Below, piece by piece: positions 8,672-18,032 of a stretch of 64,000 nt of DNA; positions within the stretch are counted from its first letter, which is position 1, and each line of letters starts with the position of its first letter. A model generated the notes under the pieces. That model was not told the origin of the DNA and searched no databases. It saw only the letters and a program-made list of their open reading frames with translations. A program made the position numbers and the translations under genes. The stretch is from VAXT01 sp963774625 (GTDB lineage Bacteria; Actinomycetota; Thermoleophilia; Gaiellales; Gaiellaceae): NCBI GenBank assembly GCA_963774625.1, contig CAVZFQ010000013.1, positions 930,001-994,000 on the forward strand, read 5' to 3'.

Positions 8672-10783
8672 GTGATTGGCTTTCGTGGCGACATAGAAGG
8701 ATTGCGGGCTGTCGCGGTGCTGCTCGTCGTCCTCGACCACCTCGAGGTGCCGGGCTTCAAGGCTGGATTCATCGGGGTCGACGTGTTTTTCGTGATCTCG
8801 GGATTCCTGATCACGAGCCTGCTGGCCGCCGAGTACGCGAAGAGGGCCGACGCGAATGGGGGACACGGGTCGATCTCGATCCCGAGCTTCTACCTCCGGC
8901 GGGCGAAGAGGATCCTCCCGGCTGCGCTGGCCGTGATTCTCACGGTTGTGGTCGCGTCTCGATTGCTGCTGAACCCCTTGCGGGTCGAGCAGGTCGAGCA
9001 CGACGCGCTCTGGACGCTGTTCTTCGGGGCGAATTTCAACTCCATCAACCAGGCGACCGACTACTTCGCACAGTGGGCCGACGCCCCCTCGCCTTTCCAG
9101 CACTACTGGTCGCTCGCGGTCGAGGAGCAGTTCTACCTCGTCTGGCCGGCGCTCTTCCTGCTCGTCACGCTGGGGCGCGGCCTCAGCCTGTTCGGTCTCG
9201 TGGACCACTGGCGGGCCCGCGTGGGCGTGGCGATCGGCGCTCTCGCCGTTGTGTCACTCGCCTGGTCGATCGTCGCCACGGCTCACGAGCCGCTCAGCGC
9301 CTACTTCTCGACATTCACGCGTTCGTGGGAGCTGGCACTCGGCGCGCTGATCGGTATCGGCGTTACCGGCGCAACGCAGTTCCGGGGCCCGGTCGCCGCG
9401 GTCTTCTCGTTCGGCGGCGTTGCGCTTCTCCTCATCGCCCTCGGGCTCATCGACACGAGCACCCCGTTCCCGGGACGTGCGGCGCTTCTGCCGACCCTCG
9501 CGACCGCGCTGCTCATCCTGGGCGGATTGACCGCGAAACCACCGTTGCCCAATCGGGCGCTCTGCCTGAAGCCTCTGCGTTTCGTGGGACGGATCTCGTA
9601 CTCGGTCTACCTCTGGCACTGGCCCCTGGTCGTCTTCGCGGCGGCTCTGTACCCCACGGCAAGCGACGAAGTCTCGACCCGCTTCGTCATCCTCGTCCTC
9701 ACGCTCGCCCTCTCGACCATCAGCTTCTATCTCGTCGAGCAGCCGGGGAGAAAGATCTCACTGGTGCGAAAGGACGCTCCACTGCGCAAAGCGAAGAGGC
9801 TGGGGAGTGTCGCCTTCGGGACGGCCGCGCTTGTCGTGGTCTTCGTCGGCGCGCTCTCCGTCATGCCCGTCGAGCGTGGAGGCGCGGAGGTGCGAGTTGC
9901 CGCCGGCTGGGCGGTGGAGCCGGCTTCCGGCGCAACGGGCCGAGCGGAGACGGTCTCCGCGCGGAGCGCGACGGGATATCCCGCGGTTCTCCGTGCCTGG
10001 CAGCGGAAGGTTCGAGCCGGGCTGGCAATCCGGACGCTTCCGAGCAGCCTGCAGCCGCTGCAGCCGCATCTCGGTCATTACGTCGAGCCGTCGTGCAACC
10101 GGAACCTGGCCGGGATCGTCGCGGGAGAGTGCGTCGTCGGAAACCTTCGGGCCACGCACGTGGCGGTGTTGACCGGTGATTCCCATGCCGGAATGTTCCA
10201 GGTCGCGCTCTCGCGCGCCTTGGGCCGAGGGTCCTGGCGTCTCCACATCTTCCAGCGCGGCGGTTGCGGCTGGGCCGGCAGCGTCCCTCCCGGTCGACCG
10301 GTTACCCCGAGCGAGTGCCGCGCGTATCAGGCGGAAACGGTGTCGCGCATCCGAGCCCTAAGCCCGGACGTGATCGTGCTCAGCGAGGCCGACGTGATCA
10401 AGCCGTACCGCACGAAGGCCCAGATCTCCGCCAGTCTCGCGGTGTTCTCGAAACTCGCGAAGCGGGTCATCGTCCTCGGGCACACGCCGGGGATCTACCC
10501 CTTCGCCTACTGCCTGTCCGGGTCCTCCGACATTTCCAGGTGCGCTCGGCTCCTGTCCGGCTCGTACCGGAGGGCCGCGCTCTACGAGAAGATCCTGGCG
10601 ACGCGCGCCGGAGCCGAGTTCGTCGACACGTCGGCGTGGTTCTGCGTCCCGGTCGGCGGCGGCCGCGACGCGTGTCCGTCGGTCATCGACAACGCTCCGG
10701 TGTTCAGGGACGGCGCCCACGTGACCTCGGGTCTGGAACCGAAGCTCATCCCGCTCTTCCGAGCAGTCCTCAAATCGACCTAG
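8672..10783 (+). CDS. OafA/YrhL-type acyltransferase with C-terminal SGNH domain
   Basis: 703 residues. The first 370 form the acyltransferase-3 membrane domain (FRGDIEGLRAVAVLLVVLDH, GVDVFFVISGFLITSLL, HYWSLAVEEQFYLVWP, SYSVYLWHWPLVV), with ten or so membrane helices. The C-terminal 280 residues hold an SGNH-like module: TGDSHAGMFQVAL as block I, SEADVIKPY and DGAHVTSGL with the final Asp-x-x-His-like triad part. Such fused proteins acetylate exported sugars, for example O-antigen, peptidoglycan or exopolysaccharide. The GTG 8672 start places FRGDIEGLRA next to the N terminus as in the family. It overlaps the converging MFS gene by 4 nt. Confidence 0.88.
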   Translation: MIGFRGDIEGLRAVAVLLVVLDHLEVPGFKAGFIGVDVFFVISGFLITSLLAAEYAKRADANGGHGSISIPSFYLRRAKRILPAALAVILTVVVASRLLLNPLRVEQVEHDALWTLFFGANFNSINQATDYFAQWADAPSPFQHYWSLAVEEQFYLVWPALFLLVTLGRGLSLFGLVDHWRARVGVAIGALAVVSLAWSIVATAHEPLSAYFSTFTRSWELALGALIGIGVTGATQFRGPVAAVFSFGGVALLLIALGLIDTSTPFPGRAALLPTLATALLILGGLTAKPPLPNRALCLKPLRFVGRISYSVYLWHWPLVVFAAALYPTASDEVSTRFVILVLTLALSTISFYLVEQPGRKISLVRKDAPLRKAKRLGSVAFGTAALVVVFVGALSVMPVERGGAEVRVAAGWAVEPASGATGRAETVSARSATGYPAVLRAWQRKVRAGLAIRTLPSSLQPLQPHLGHYVEPSCNRNLAGIVAGECVVGNLRATHVAVLTGDSHAGMFQVALSRALGRGSWRLHIFQRGGCGWAGSVPPGRPVTPSECRAYQAETVSRIRALSPDVIVLSEADVIKPYRTKAQISASLAVFSKLAKRVIVLGHTPGIYPFAYCLSGSSDISRCARLLSGSYRRAALYEKILATRAGAEFVDTSAWFCVPVGGGRDACPSVIDNAPVFRDGAHVTSGLEPKLIPLFRAVLKST

Positions 10784-12009
10784 ACGGGAGCCGGGACGAC
10801 GTCCGTCCGCCGCAGGTTCCGAACCTCGTCGATCAGCAACACCAGCGCCGTCGCGGCGACGATGACGGTGGCGGCTCCGACGAGTGTCTCGGTGACCCCG
10901 ACACTCTCTGCCACCGGTCCGGCAACCGCCGCGCCGAGCGGGATGAAGACGAACGAGCCGAGGGCGTCGTACGAATACACACGGGAGAGCTGATCGGGCG
11001 AGATCTGCTGCTGCATCGCGACGTCCCAGAAGACACCGAAGATCTCCATTCCGAACCCAGCCGCGAAGGCCGCGAGCGCGATCACGACGGCCGGCGCCGG
11101 CACGGCGAGCAGGACGATCGGCAGCGCCATCGGAAAGATCGCGAGCGTCGCGACGAGCAGCAGCCGGTCCGGCCGGTAGCGCAGAGTGAACACGCCGCCG
11201 ACGATGAAACCGGCTGCTTGTGCCGCGAGGATGAAGCCCCAGGCGGCAGCGCCGCCGAGCTCGTCGTCTGCGACGATCGGGCCGAGCACGGCCCATGCGC
11301 CCACACCGGCGGCGTTGACGAAGGCGAACTGGACGACGATCCCCCAGAGCCAGGCGCGGGAGCGGAACGCGTCCCAGCCCTCGCGCAGCTCGCGCACGAA
11401 GTGCCGTTCGGGCATCGTCAAGTCGCGCGGCAGCCGCAGAGCCACGAGGAAGACGGCGCCTGCGAAGTACGTGGCCGCATCGAACGCGAGCGCCCAGCCC
11501 GAGCCGATCACCGCGACCAGGATTCCGCCGGCCGCAACACCGCCGATCTGTGTGCCGTTCCGCGTCAAGCGCAGCAGCGCGTTCGCCTCTTGAAGCAGGC
11601 GGGCGCTGACGGTCTGCGGGACGATCCCCTGCGCGGCCGGGTAGAAGAAGGAGGTCGCCACGCCGCGGATCACCTGGAGGACGACCAGGTGCCAGATCTC
11701 GGCGACACCCGTGAGCACGAGCGCGGCGATCGCGGCCTGAGCCCCTCCTGCGACCAGGTCGGAGACGACCATGACGTGATGGCGCGGCAGCCGGTCGGCC
11801 CAGATTCCGCCGACGAGGATGAAGAAGATCTGCGGGACGAAGCCCGCGGCGATGACGAGCCCGAGGTCCGTCGGCGACCCGGTCAGGTCGAGGACGGCGA
11901 ACGCGAGCGCGACGGGCGCGAACGCGCTCCCGAAGAGCGAGACCGCCCGCCCCAGGAAGAGCAGGCGAAACTCCCGCTCGCCGAGCGGGCTGAGCGCGGC
12001 GCGGAGCAC
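10780..12009 (-). CDS. MFS transporter (EntS/MFS_3-like)
   Basis: 409 residues with about 12 membrane helices. The N terminus (EFRLLFLGRAVSLFGSAFAP) and the loop motif GGIWADRLPRHHVMVVSD (motif A-like between helices 2 and 3) match the MFS_3 family that contains enterobactin exporter EntS and macrolide exporters. Substrate is unknown. The GTG start at 12009 follows TACGCC closely, without a Shine-Dalgarno. The stop overlaps the 3' end of the acyltransferase gene. Confidence 0.82.
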   Translation of the reverse strand: MLRAALSPLGEREFRLLFLGRAVSLFGSAFAPVALAFAVLDLTGSPTDLGLVIAAGFVPQIFFILVGGIWADRLPRHHVMVVSDLVAGGAQAAIAALVLTGVAEIWHLVVLQVIRGVATSFFYPAAQGIVPQTVSARLLQEANALLRLTRNGTQIGGVAAGGILVAVIGSGWALAFDAATYFAGAVFLVALRLPRDLTMPERHFVRELREGWDAFRSRAWLWGIVVQFAFVNAAGVGAWAVLGPIVADDELGGAAAWGFILAAQAAGFIVGGVFTLRYRPDRLLLVATLAIFPMALPIVLLAVPAPAVVIALAAFAAGFGMEIFGVFWDVAMQQQISPDQLSRVYSYDALGSFVFIPLGAAVAGPVAESVGVTETLVGAATVIVAATALVLLIDEVRNLRRTDVVPAPV

Positions 12010-12060
12010 CGGCGTACGCTAACCAACGGCCGCCGGGACTTCGTTTACGGCAGCGTGTTG

Positions 12061-12705
12061 TTAGCGAGCGCGGGCGGCGACGGCGCGGGCGACTTGGCGC
12101 TGGTGGGTGATCGGTGAGCCTCCGCCGGTGAAGGCGAGCAAGACGACGTTCCGGCCCCGCCGGAAGCCGAGGAAGTCGACATACACCGGGATGGCGCCGC
12201 GGTTGGTCGCGACCGAGAGAGCGACTCGGTATGCCATCGACTGTTCTCCTACGCGCGGGTCAGCGAGTGAGCGGGCGGCGACGACTCGGCTCCCGTTGCG
12301 CCGCGCCTCCTTGTCCAGGAGCCGGGCGACGCAGGCCAGCACGACCGGCCGCGACCCCTTCCGGAAGTCTCCGGTCGCATCGGCGCGGCTCTTGTACACC
12401 TCGACGAACGACTCGATCGACCCACCGCTCTGCTCGAACTTCGATCGCGCTGTCCCGGTGATCGTGAACCGCGAGAAGTCGAGGTCGACACCGGGGCAGT
12501 CCAGCTTCTCGTCGGGCGACTCTGGCGACGGCCGGCGCACCCAGCCGGAGGCGAGGTCCGAAGCTCGCACGGTCGTCCGCTTCGCGAGCGCCACATCGAC
12601 CGGCCGCAGGCGCTCCTGTTCCGGCCGAAAGCGACCCGCCTGCGCCGAGGCGCTGACCAGCAGCGCACAGACGAGCAGCAACACGATCGCAGTGGTACGA
12701 CGCAT
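12061..12705 (-). CDS. Secreted protein of unknown function
   Basis: 214 residues with a signal peptide (AIVLLLVCALLVSASAQAG). The mature part has about 185 residues of mixed alpha/beta character with two cysteines (LDCPGVDLDFSRFTITG, VVLACVARLL) that may form a disulfide. It resembles uncharacterised secreted PknH-sensor-like or lipoprotein-like proteins of actinobacteria only loosely, so no function is assigned. AGGAG lies four bases before ATG 12705. Encoded just upstream of the polyproline-PASTA gene's 3' end in the same direction. Confidence 0.65.
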   Translation of the reverse strand: MRRTTAIVLLLVCALLVSASAQAGRFRPEQERLRPVDVALAKRTTVRASDLASGWVRRPSPESPDEKLDCPGVDLDFSRFTITGTARSKFEQSGGSIESFVEVYKSRADATGDFRKGSRPVVLACVARLLDKEARRNGSRVVAARSLADPRVGEQSMAYRVALSVATNRGAIPVYVDFLGFRRGRNVVLLAFTGGGSPITHQRQVARAVAARAR

Positions 12706-12765
12706 GCTCCTGCTTTCGGCCGACCGAGCCGGCGGCTGATGCCCCGCGGGAGGGATCCGAGCCAG

Positions 12766-13803
12766 CTACCGACGGCCGACGACCAAGCTGACCCTGTAAC
12801 CGCGTGGTCGTACGACTCCGCCGCGCGGACGCTGGGAGATCACCCGCCCGACTCGTCTTGAGCGCGCGGGTCGGACTGTGCCGACACGGCAATTTCGGGC
12901 CGAGATCCATCCGCGGGCTGTGGCGAGTCGCAGTCCGATCACTTTCGGCACCCGGCACTTAATCGGTGCCGGTGGTGCTGGCGGCGGCGGAGGAGGAGGA
13001 AGCGGTGGTGGTGGAGGAGGCGGTGGCGGTGGAAGAGGCGGTGGCGGTGGAGGAGGCGGAGGAGGCGGAGGAGGCGGAGGAGGAGGAGGCGGAGGAGGCG
13101 GAGGCGGAGGCGGAGGCGGAGGCGGAGGAGGCGGAGGTGGAGGCGGCGGCGGTGGTGGCGGCGGCAGTGTGTGGCACTCACTCACAACGACGTCGTCGAT
13201 GTTCCAGCTCGAAACGACGGACGCCCCAGCCGATCCGACGCTGTGGCCGATGCGGAAGCGTAATTGGCTGCTCTGGTACGGCGTGAGGTCGAAGCCCTGC
13301 CACACCCACTGATCCTCGGTGATGCCGGGGCCGCTCGTCCAGATCGTGATCCAGTTGGGCGCGCTGTAGACCTCAAGCGTGTTCACCATGTTCGGGGCGA
13401 GATCGGAGTTGAGCCAGCGCCAGAATTCGACCCCCACGTTTCCATTGGGGATCGACGCGTTGATTACGGGGCTCGTGATGTACCAATACGGATGGGGGTT
13501 CGTCGTCGAGTTCCCGCCGATCACAACTCCGGCGACACCGTTGTCCGAGTCGGGCGTGTGGTCGACGGCAGGATCCGGGTAGCCGATTTGGTGGCCGCTC
13601 GATTGCGACGCCGGCCCGATTTCCCATTCGGGCCCGAACGCCCAGCCGGCCGAGTTGTTCGCGAACGAGTCGCTGAAGCGTATCGAGCACGTAGCGGGCG
13701 TCGTTTTCGCCGCCTCGGCGGAGCCATGGCCGCCGATCGCAATGAACGCGCCGACCAACAAAGCAGCCAGCAGCAGGAGAAGCGCGGCACGTCGCACGTT
13801 CAT
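12766..13803 (-). CDS. Secreted beta-sandwich - polyproline - PASTA protein
   Basis: 345 residues. Order: signal sequence (AALLLLLAALLVGAFIAIGG), a domain of about 190 residues with jelly-roll/MAM-like features (FSDSFANNSAGWAFGPEWEIG, VGVEFWRWLNSD, WVWQGFDLTPY, SSWNIDDVVVSEC), a proline tract of about 65 residues broken by a few Leu, and a final single PASTA domain (CRVPKVIGLRLATARGWI, VISQRPRGG, VSLVVGRR). PASTA domains bind peptidoglycan or muropeptides, so the protein could be held at the cell wall with its lectin-like head projected on a proline stalk. This is inference. TAGGAC lies eight to nine bases before ATG 13803. Confidence 0.8.
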   Translation of the reverse strand: MNVRRAALLLLLAALLVGAFIAIGGHGSAEAAKTTPATCSIRFSDSFANNSAGWAFGPEWEIGPASQSSGHQIGYPDPAVDHTPDSDNGVAGVVIGGNSTTNPHPYWYITSPVINASIPNGNVGVEFWRWLNSDLAPNMVNTLEVYSAPNWITIWTSGPGITEDQWVWQGFDLTPYQSSQLRFRIGHSVGSAGASVVSSWNIDDVVVSECHTLPPPPPPPPPPPPPPPPPPPPPPPPPPPPPPPPPPPPPPPPPPPLPPPPPPPPPPLPPPPPPPAPPAPIKCRVPKVIGLRLATARGWISARNCRVGTVRPARSRRVGRVISQRPRGGVVRPRGYRVSLVVGRR

Positions 13804-13887
13804 CGAACCACGGTCCTACGCTTCTTCAGTGACGGTGTCAACACCGGAGACAGGGCGCGGCTTCGCGGGTTGCGGATCAGGCGGTAG

Positions 13888-14982
13888 CTACCGGATCAGT
13901 TTGTAGACGCGACCGCCCTGCCCAGCCGCATAGAGCTCGCCGCGCGCGTCTTCGCCGAACGTCGTCAATCCAGGAAGAGTGCCGCTCTCGCGGCGCACGT
14001 CCACTGCGGCCCCATTCTCGACGCGAAGGCTCCAGATCGCCCCGCTGCAGTAGTCGCCGAAGAAGTAGCGGCCGCGCGCGGCCGGCACCGCCGAGCCGCG
14101 GTAGACGTCACCGCCTGTGATCGACCCCGTGCAGCCGGTGCGGCCCGCGTGGGCGTAGGCGTGGACCGGGAAAACGAGCCGGCCCTGCGGGTTTGGCGGC
14201 TTGTCCTCCTTGGTCGCGCGGGCCTCCCAGACATCCCAGCCGTAGTTGACGAGCTCGCCGAGTGCGGCGCGCGGCTGGTAGTCGATCTCCTCGAACAGCC
14301 CTGCGCCGACGTCGCCGATGTAGAGGTCGCCGTTCGCGCGGTCGAACGAGATCCGCCAGGGATTCCGCAGGCCGAGCGCGACGATCTCGGGCGCGGGCGG
14401 TCGTTGCGCCACGTCGAGTCGCCAGAGCTTGCCGAACGGCTCGCTCATGTTCTGGGCGCGGTTCTGCGGATCGTCGCAGCACTCGCCGTCGCCGAGGCCG
14501 AAGTAGAGCTTGCCGTCCGGGCCGAACGCGATTTCTCCGCCCTTGTGCTCGGCTCCGGGCTGGCGGAGAGTGAACAGGACGCGCGCCGTCTTCGGCAGCG
14601 CGGCCGTGCTGTCCCTGTTCGCGCGGTACTCGACGATCCGCGTGTTGTTCGGGACCGCCGAGTAGTGGACATAGAAAAGCCGGTTCCGCGCGTAGGCGGG
14701 GTGAAACGCAATCGAGAGCAGCCCCTGCTCGCCGCCGACGCTGACCCGACGGCCGAGGTCGAGGAACGGCTTCCGCTTGAGCTTGCCGCCGACCGCGACG
14801 CGGACGCGGCCGTTCTGCTGGACGACGTAGAGCTTTCCGCGCTCCGAGCGCGGCGCGGCGAGGTGCGTGACCTGGCTCGTCCTGACCAACGGGCGGAACT
14901 TGTAGGTGCTCACAGAGCGTTCCGCCGGAGCGGATCCTGCCGCCACGAGAGCCAGGCCGGCGATGGCGAGGAGCGATTTCAC
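13888..14982 (-). CDS. PQQ-type sugar dehydrogenase (glucose/sorbosone dehydrogenase family)
   Basis: 364 residues with a short signal sequence (LLAIAGLALVAAGSAPA). Six-bladed propeller motifs: VVQQNGRVRVAVGG, EQGLLSIAFHPAYARNRLFYV, HKGGEIAFGPDGKLYFGLGDG, ALGLRNPWRISFDRANGDLYIGDVG (split here), and GGDVYRGSAVP with YFFGDYCSG. These identify the GSDH/HHIP-like family, periplasmic or extracellular aldose/sorbosone dehydrogenases that use PQQ; PQQ use is known for some members only. The GTG start at 14982 gives a signal peptide; longer frames upstream overlap the MocR gene. The promoter overlaps that of the divergent regulator. Confidence 0.82.
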   Translation of the reverse strand: MKSLLAIAGLALVAAGSAPAERSVSTYKFRPLVRTSQVTHLAAPRSERGKLYVVQQNGRVRVAVGGKLKRKPFLDLGRRVSVGGEQGLLSIAFHPAYARNRLFYVHYSAVPNNTRIVEYRANRDSTAALPKTARVLFTLRQPGAEHKGGEIAFGPDGKLYFGLGDGECCDDPQNRAQNMSEPFGKLWRLDVAQRPPAPEIVALGLRNPWRISFDRANGDLYIGDVGAGLFEEIDYQPRAALGELVNYGWDVWEARATKEDKPPNPQGRLVFPVHAYAHAGRTGCTGSITGGDVYRGSAVPAARGRYFFGDYCSGAIWSLRVENGAAVDVRRESGTLPGLTTFGEDARGELYAAGQGGRVYKLIR

Positions 14983-14988
14983 GCCGCC

Positions 14989-14998
14989 AACGGTAGGC
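14989..14998. promoter_or_regulatory. Overlapping divergent -10 elements
   Basis: ACGGTA on the top strand reads TACCGT for the leftward dehydrogenase gene, and TAGGCT (14993-14998) serves the rightward MocR gene, whose possible ATG is at 15004. The two boxes share their TA. Neither gene has a Shine-Dalgarno. This supports a compact bidirectional promoter with leaderless or nearly leaderless transcripts. Confidence 0.4.
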
Positions 14999-15003
14999 TC
15001 GCT

Positions 15004-16481
15004 ATGGTCCTCCCGGAAGGGCCAATTACGTCCATGTCGACAGGACCACTTCTCGGGCTCGAGCTCGACCGCGACGGTCCGCTCGGCCTGCAAATCGAGC
15101 GGCAGGTACGCGAGCTGGTCCGGTCCGGCGCGCTCGAGGTGGGGCAGGCATTGCCATCGACTCGAACGCTCGCCGCCGACCTGCGCGTCTCCCGCGGCGT
15201 TGTCGTCGGTGCCTACACCCAGCTCGCCGCCGAGGGCTACATCGCGGTTCGACGCGGCGCGGCTCCGACTGTCGCAGCCGCCGCCTCTGCGCCGGTACAG
15301 GTGGAGAACGACCCGAACCTGCCGTTTGCGCGAGCAACGTGCCTTCCGGACTTCGCGCTCTTCCCGCGTGCGCAGTGGCTCACCGTGGTCCGCTCGTCGC
15401 TTCAGGACGCGGCCGGACAGGACTTCGCGTACGGGGAGCCGCAAGGAGCGTCCGACCTCCGGCGGCGCCTACCCGCGTTCCTCGCTCGGACGCGCGGCGT
15501 GGTCGGCACCTCCGACCGGATGTGCATCTTCGCCGGCTCGTCGCAGGCGCTCTTCGTGCTCGCGTCGGTCCTGCGGGCGAGAGGCGCGACGCGCATCGCG
15601 GTCGAGGACCCGAGCCACCGCTGGCGTGCGACGACGCTCGCCGCCTCCGGCCTCGAGCTCGTGCCGGTCCGCGTCGACGAGGGAGGTCTCCGTGTCGACG
15701 AGCTCCCGGACGTTCCGGCCGTCGTCGTAAGCCCCGAGCACCAGTTCCCGACGGGAGCGACGCTCCGCCGGAGCGACGGCGCGCCCTGCTGGACTGGGCG
15801 GCGGTCGGCGACAGGGTCGTGATCGAGCACGACTACGACGGGCATTTCCGCTACGACCGTGCACCGGCAGCCGCGTTGCAAGGTCTCGCGCCGGAGCGCG
15901 TCGCGTACGTGGGGAGCGCGAGCGCGTTGCTTGCCCCTACGGTGCGGGTCGGCTGGGCCGTGCTGCCCGGAGCCCTCGTCGCGCCCGTCGTGGAGTATCT
16001 GTTCGCTACGTCGATCGCGGCTCCGCGGCTCACGCAGCTCGCGCTCGCGGAGTTTCTGGAGCGCGGGTTCCTCGACCGGCACCTGCGCAAGGCCGGAGCC
16101 GCCTATCGGCGCCGACGCGAGGCCCTCGTCACCTCGCTCACGAGGCACGTCCCGGAAGCACGCGTCGTCGGCAGCGCCGCCGGCCTGTTCCTGTCCATGT
16201 CCTTTCCGGCGGACACCGACGAGCCGGCGTTGCTCAAAGCCGCTCGGGAGCAGGGAGTTGGGTTGGACGGCTTCAACGAGCACGCAGCGATGCCGCAGCC
16301 GCCCGGAGCGGCAATCGGGTTCGCCTGCGAGTCGGAGCCGGTGCTCCGCTACGGCGCCAGGATCCTGGGCCTCAGCGGCGAGGCTGGGGGGCGAGAGACC
16401 GAAGCTTCTCCGCCGTCGCCTTTCGAGCCGGTCGGCTCTGTGACCGCCTGGCCCCGCAGCGCCTCACGAGAGAGCAGATAG
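15004..16481 (+). pseudogene. MocR/GabR-type regulator (GntR HTH + aminotransferase fold), frameshifted
   Basis: The first part encodes a GntR winged helix (LGLQIERQVRELVRSGALEV, PSTRTLAADLRVSRGVVVGAY) and the start of a class I/II aminotransferase fold (DFALFPRAQWLTVVRS, YGEPQGASDLRRRL). Near 15768-15773 the frame moves by one base: after QFPTGATLR the continuation RRALLDWAAVGDRVVIEHDY is in another frame. A single missing C in CCGCCCGGAG-like sequence would restore it. The usual PLP lysine segment (SKTLAP) is SALLAP here, so the Schiff-base lysine is replaced by Ala. It may be a pseudogene, or an assembly error in a protein that binds PLP differently. ATG 15034 is another possible start. 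Confidence 0.75.
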
Positions 16482-16555
16482 CTCCTCCTTCCGCGATCGC
16501 GCGATCGGGACGAGGTCGTGCGCCTTCGGCGACGCCGCAAGGTTCGTGCAGCGCG

Positions 16556-17101
16556 TCAGGTAGAACGCGCCCGGTGCCGCCGCTGGGCCTCGCGGTCTGC
16601 ACACCAATGGCAGCAGTAGCGCTTGCTGCGGTTCTTGGTCGCGTCGACGAAGACGCCGGTGCAGGGCGGCCCCGAACACGTGCCGAACCGGGTGAGTCCG
16701 TGTGCTTGCACGATGTCGATCAGACCGGCGGCCGCTGTCGCACCGAGATGAGCCGCGATGGATCGTTCGCTCGGCCCGAAGCGGACCTTCCACGTACCGT
16801 CGACGTGTTCCAGGTGAGGAACGGCTGCAGCCTCTTCTGCTATCTCGTTCAGCAGCCGCGCCGCTTCGCCTACGTCCTGCGCTAGGAAGACGCGGCGTAG
16901 GCGAGTGCGCAATTGCCTGATCTCGATTAGGTCACGCTTCCGCGCTATGCGCGCCGCCTCCGGCCGGCCGACTCGGTCGAGGAACCTGCGCAGGTCATCA
17001 AGTGTCGCAAGCCGCTCGTAGGGCTCCATAAACGTGTCCCAGGTATTTGCGATCGCGACCGCCAGGTCCGCTGCTGAGTCCTTCGGATTCCCGACGATCA
17101 C
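16556..17101 (-). CDS. CGNR zinc-finger (ABATE) transcriptional regulator
   Basis: About 181 residues. The N-terminal 120 residues fit the ABATE domain (IANTWDTFMEPYERLATLDD, RRFLDRVG). The C terminus carries the CGNR zinc finger: RFGTCSGPPCTGVFVDATKN followed by SKRYCCHWCADREA; the eponymous CGNR is CADR here. The motif has Cys pairs for one zinc and an arginine-rich end. Members are stress- or antibiotic-linked regulators in actinobacteria. GTG 17101 is chosen; a TTG at 17104 is adjacent. Confidence 0.75.
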   Translation of the reverse strand: MIVGNPKDSAADLAVAIANTWDTFMEPYERLATLDDLRRFLDRVGRPEAARIARKRDLIEIRQLRTRLRRVFLAQDVGEAARLLNEIAEEAAAVPHLEHVDGTWKVRFGPSERSIAAHLGATAAAGLIDIVQAHGLTRFGTCSGPPCTGVFVDATKNRSKRYCCHWCADREAQRRHRARST

Positions 17102-17171
17102 CAACTAACCAAACCCCGCTTCATCAGTCTCAAAATAGTGTTAGACACTGACACCCTAGCGAGGAGGGAAC

Positions 17172-17693
17172 ATGGGCAAGCTTGGCATCACGGTCGTTGC
17201 CGCATTCGCGCTGATCCTCTCGGCGCCGGCGGCAGCCAACCCACCGACCCGCGTGGAGGAGCACGTCGACAGGACGACCACGATCCCGGCCGGCGCGCTC
17301 TGCTCGTTCGAGTTCGTGGTGCGCTCGGAGGGACACCGCACGACCACGACCTACACCAACTCGGATGGAAGCCTCGACCGCTTCACGATCCATCTCACCA
17401 GCTGGCACACCACCTACACGAATCCCGCCAACGGGAACATGCTCCGTGTCACCTTCTCAGGCCCGGTCATCGTGGAGGCGCTTCCTGACGGCAGGGCGCG
17501 TGTCCAGATTCCCGGCAACGACCCGCACATCGTCGCGAGGGGCGAAGGCCCGATCTACACCGACAGCGGGCTGATCGTCTACATCGCGCCGGACCCAGAG
17601 AACTGGGTCGAGCAGCTCGAGGTACTCCACGCTGCCGGCGGCCGCCGCGAGAGCGAGGACTTCGTCGCAGCTGTCTGCGGCGCGCTCGCCTGA
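17172..17693 (+). CDS. Secreted protein, unknown function
   Basis: 173 residues with a signal peptide (ITVVAAFALILSAPAAANP). The mature part is a beta-rich domain with FEFVVRSEG, TTYTNSDGSLDRFTIHLTSW and GPIYTDSGLIVYIAPD; only two cysteines. It resembles small exported proteins common in soil actinobacteria, with no assigned role. GAGGAGGG precedes ATG 17172, and a strong terminator follows, so it is a single-gene unit. It is the last backbone gene before the integrated element. Confidence 0.7.
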   Translation: MGKLGITVVAAFALILSAPAAANPPTRVEEHVDRTTTIPAGALCSFEFVVRSEGHRTTTTYTNSDGSLDRFTIHLTSWHTTYTNPANGNMLRVTFSGPVIVEALPDGRARVQIPGNDPHIVARGEGPIYTDSGLIVYIAPDPENWVEQLEVLHAAGGRRESEDFVAAVCGALA

Positions 17694-17705
17694 CACCTTT
17701 CTCGA

Positions 17706-17729
17706 GGGGCCCCGCCTCGGCGGGGCCCC
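17706..17729 (+). terminator. Intrinsic terminator after the 17172 gene
   Basis: GGGGCCCCGCC pairs exactly with GGCGGGGCCCC across a very short loop (11-bp perfect stem), followed by TTCGTT. It starts 13 bases after the stop codon. Confidence 0.85.
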
Positions 17730-17841
17730 TTCGTTAACGCTTGTTGACGACTGGTGGCCCTGCATCAACCAACGGGCCACGACTTGCGATTCCGACCGAT
17801 GGCGTGAGAAGCGAAAGCTCTGCCTATACATGGAGTTCGAG

Positions 17842-17890
17842 AGACGGGAGCGACGGGACTCGAACCCGCGACCTCCGGCGTGACAGGCCG
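17842..17890 (-). repeat. Left attachment site: tRNA-Asp 3' fragment
   Basis: Exactly equal to 31271-31319. It covers the tRNA-Asp anticodon arm onwards, through TPsiC arm and acceptor 3' strand, but lacks the 5' half, so it cannot be a working tRNA. This is the displaced end expected after integration into a tRNA 3' half. Confidence 0.88.
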
Positions 17891-18032
17891 CGTAAGCGCC
17901 GCCACGATCCTTCACGGAGCGACCCGAAAGAGGTTGAATAGCTGGGGGTTCGACTCAGCGTCGAGCGTCAGCTTCAACGACTTGGCACGCGCTTCCCCGG
18001 CGGTTCCGCCCCATCCTGGCCCCATCGCGGCG

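Noticed and set aside
8272..10179. 635-residue top-strand frame overlapping the methyltransferase and acyltransferase genes
   Set aside because: No domain, poor composition; overlaps two well-supported genes in other frames.
12878..13312. Gly-rich frame opposite the second polyproline gene
   Set aside because: Same effect of the GGN repeat; the reverse frame has a signal peptide, a domain and PASTA.
14149..15003. N-terminal extension of the MocR frame
   Set aside because: It is antisense to the sugar dehydrogenase; the HTH begins after 15034.
17842..17890. A functional tRNA-Asp at the left end
   Set aside because: No D arm or 5' acceptor strand follows.
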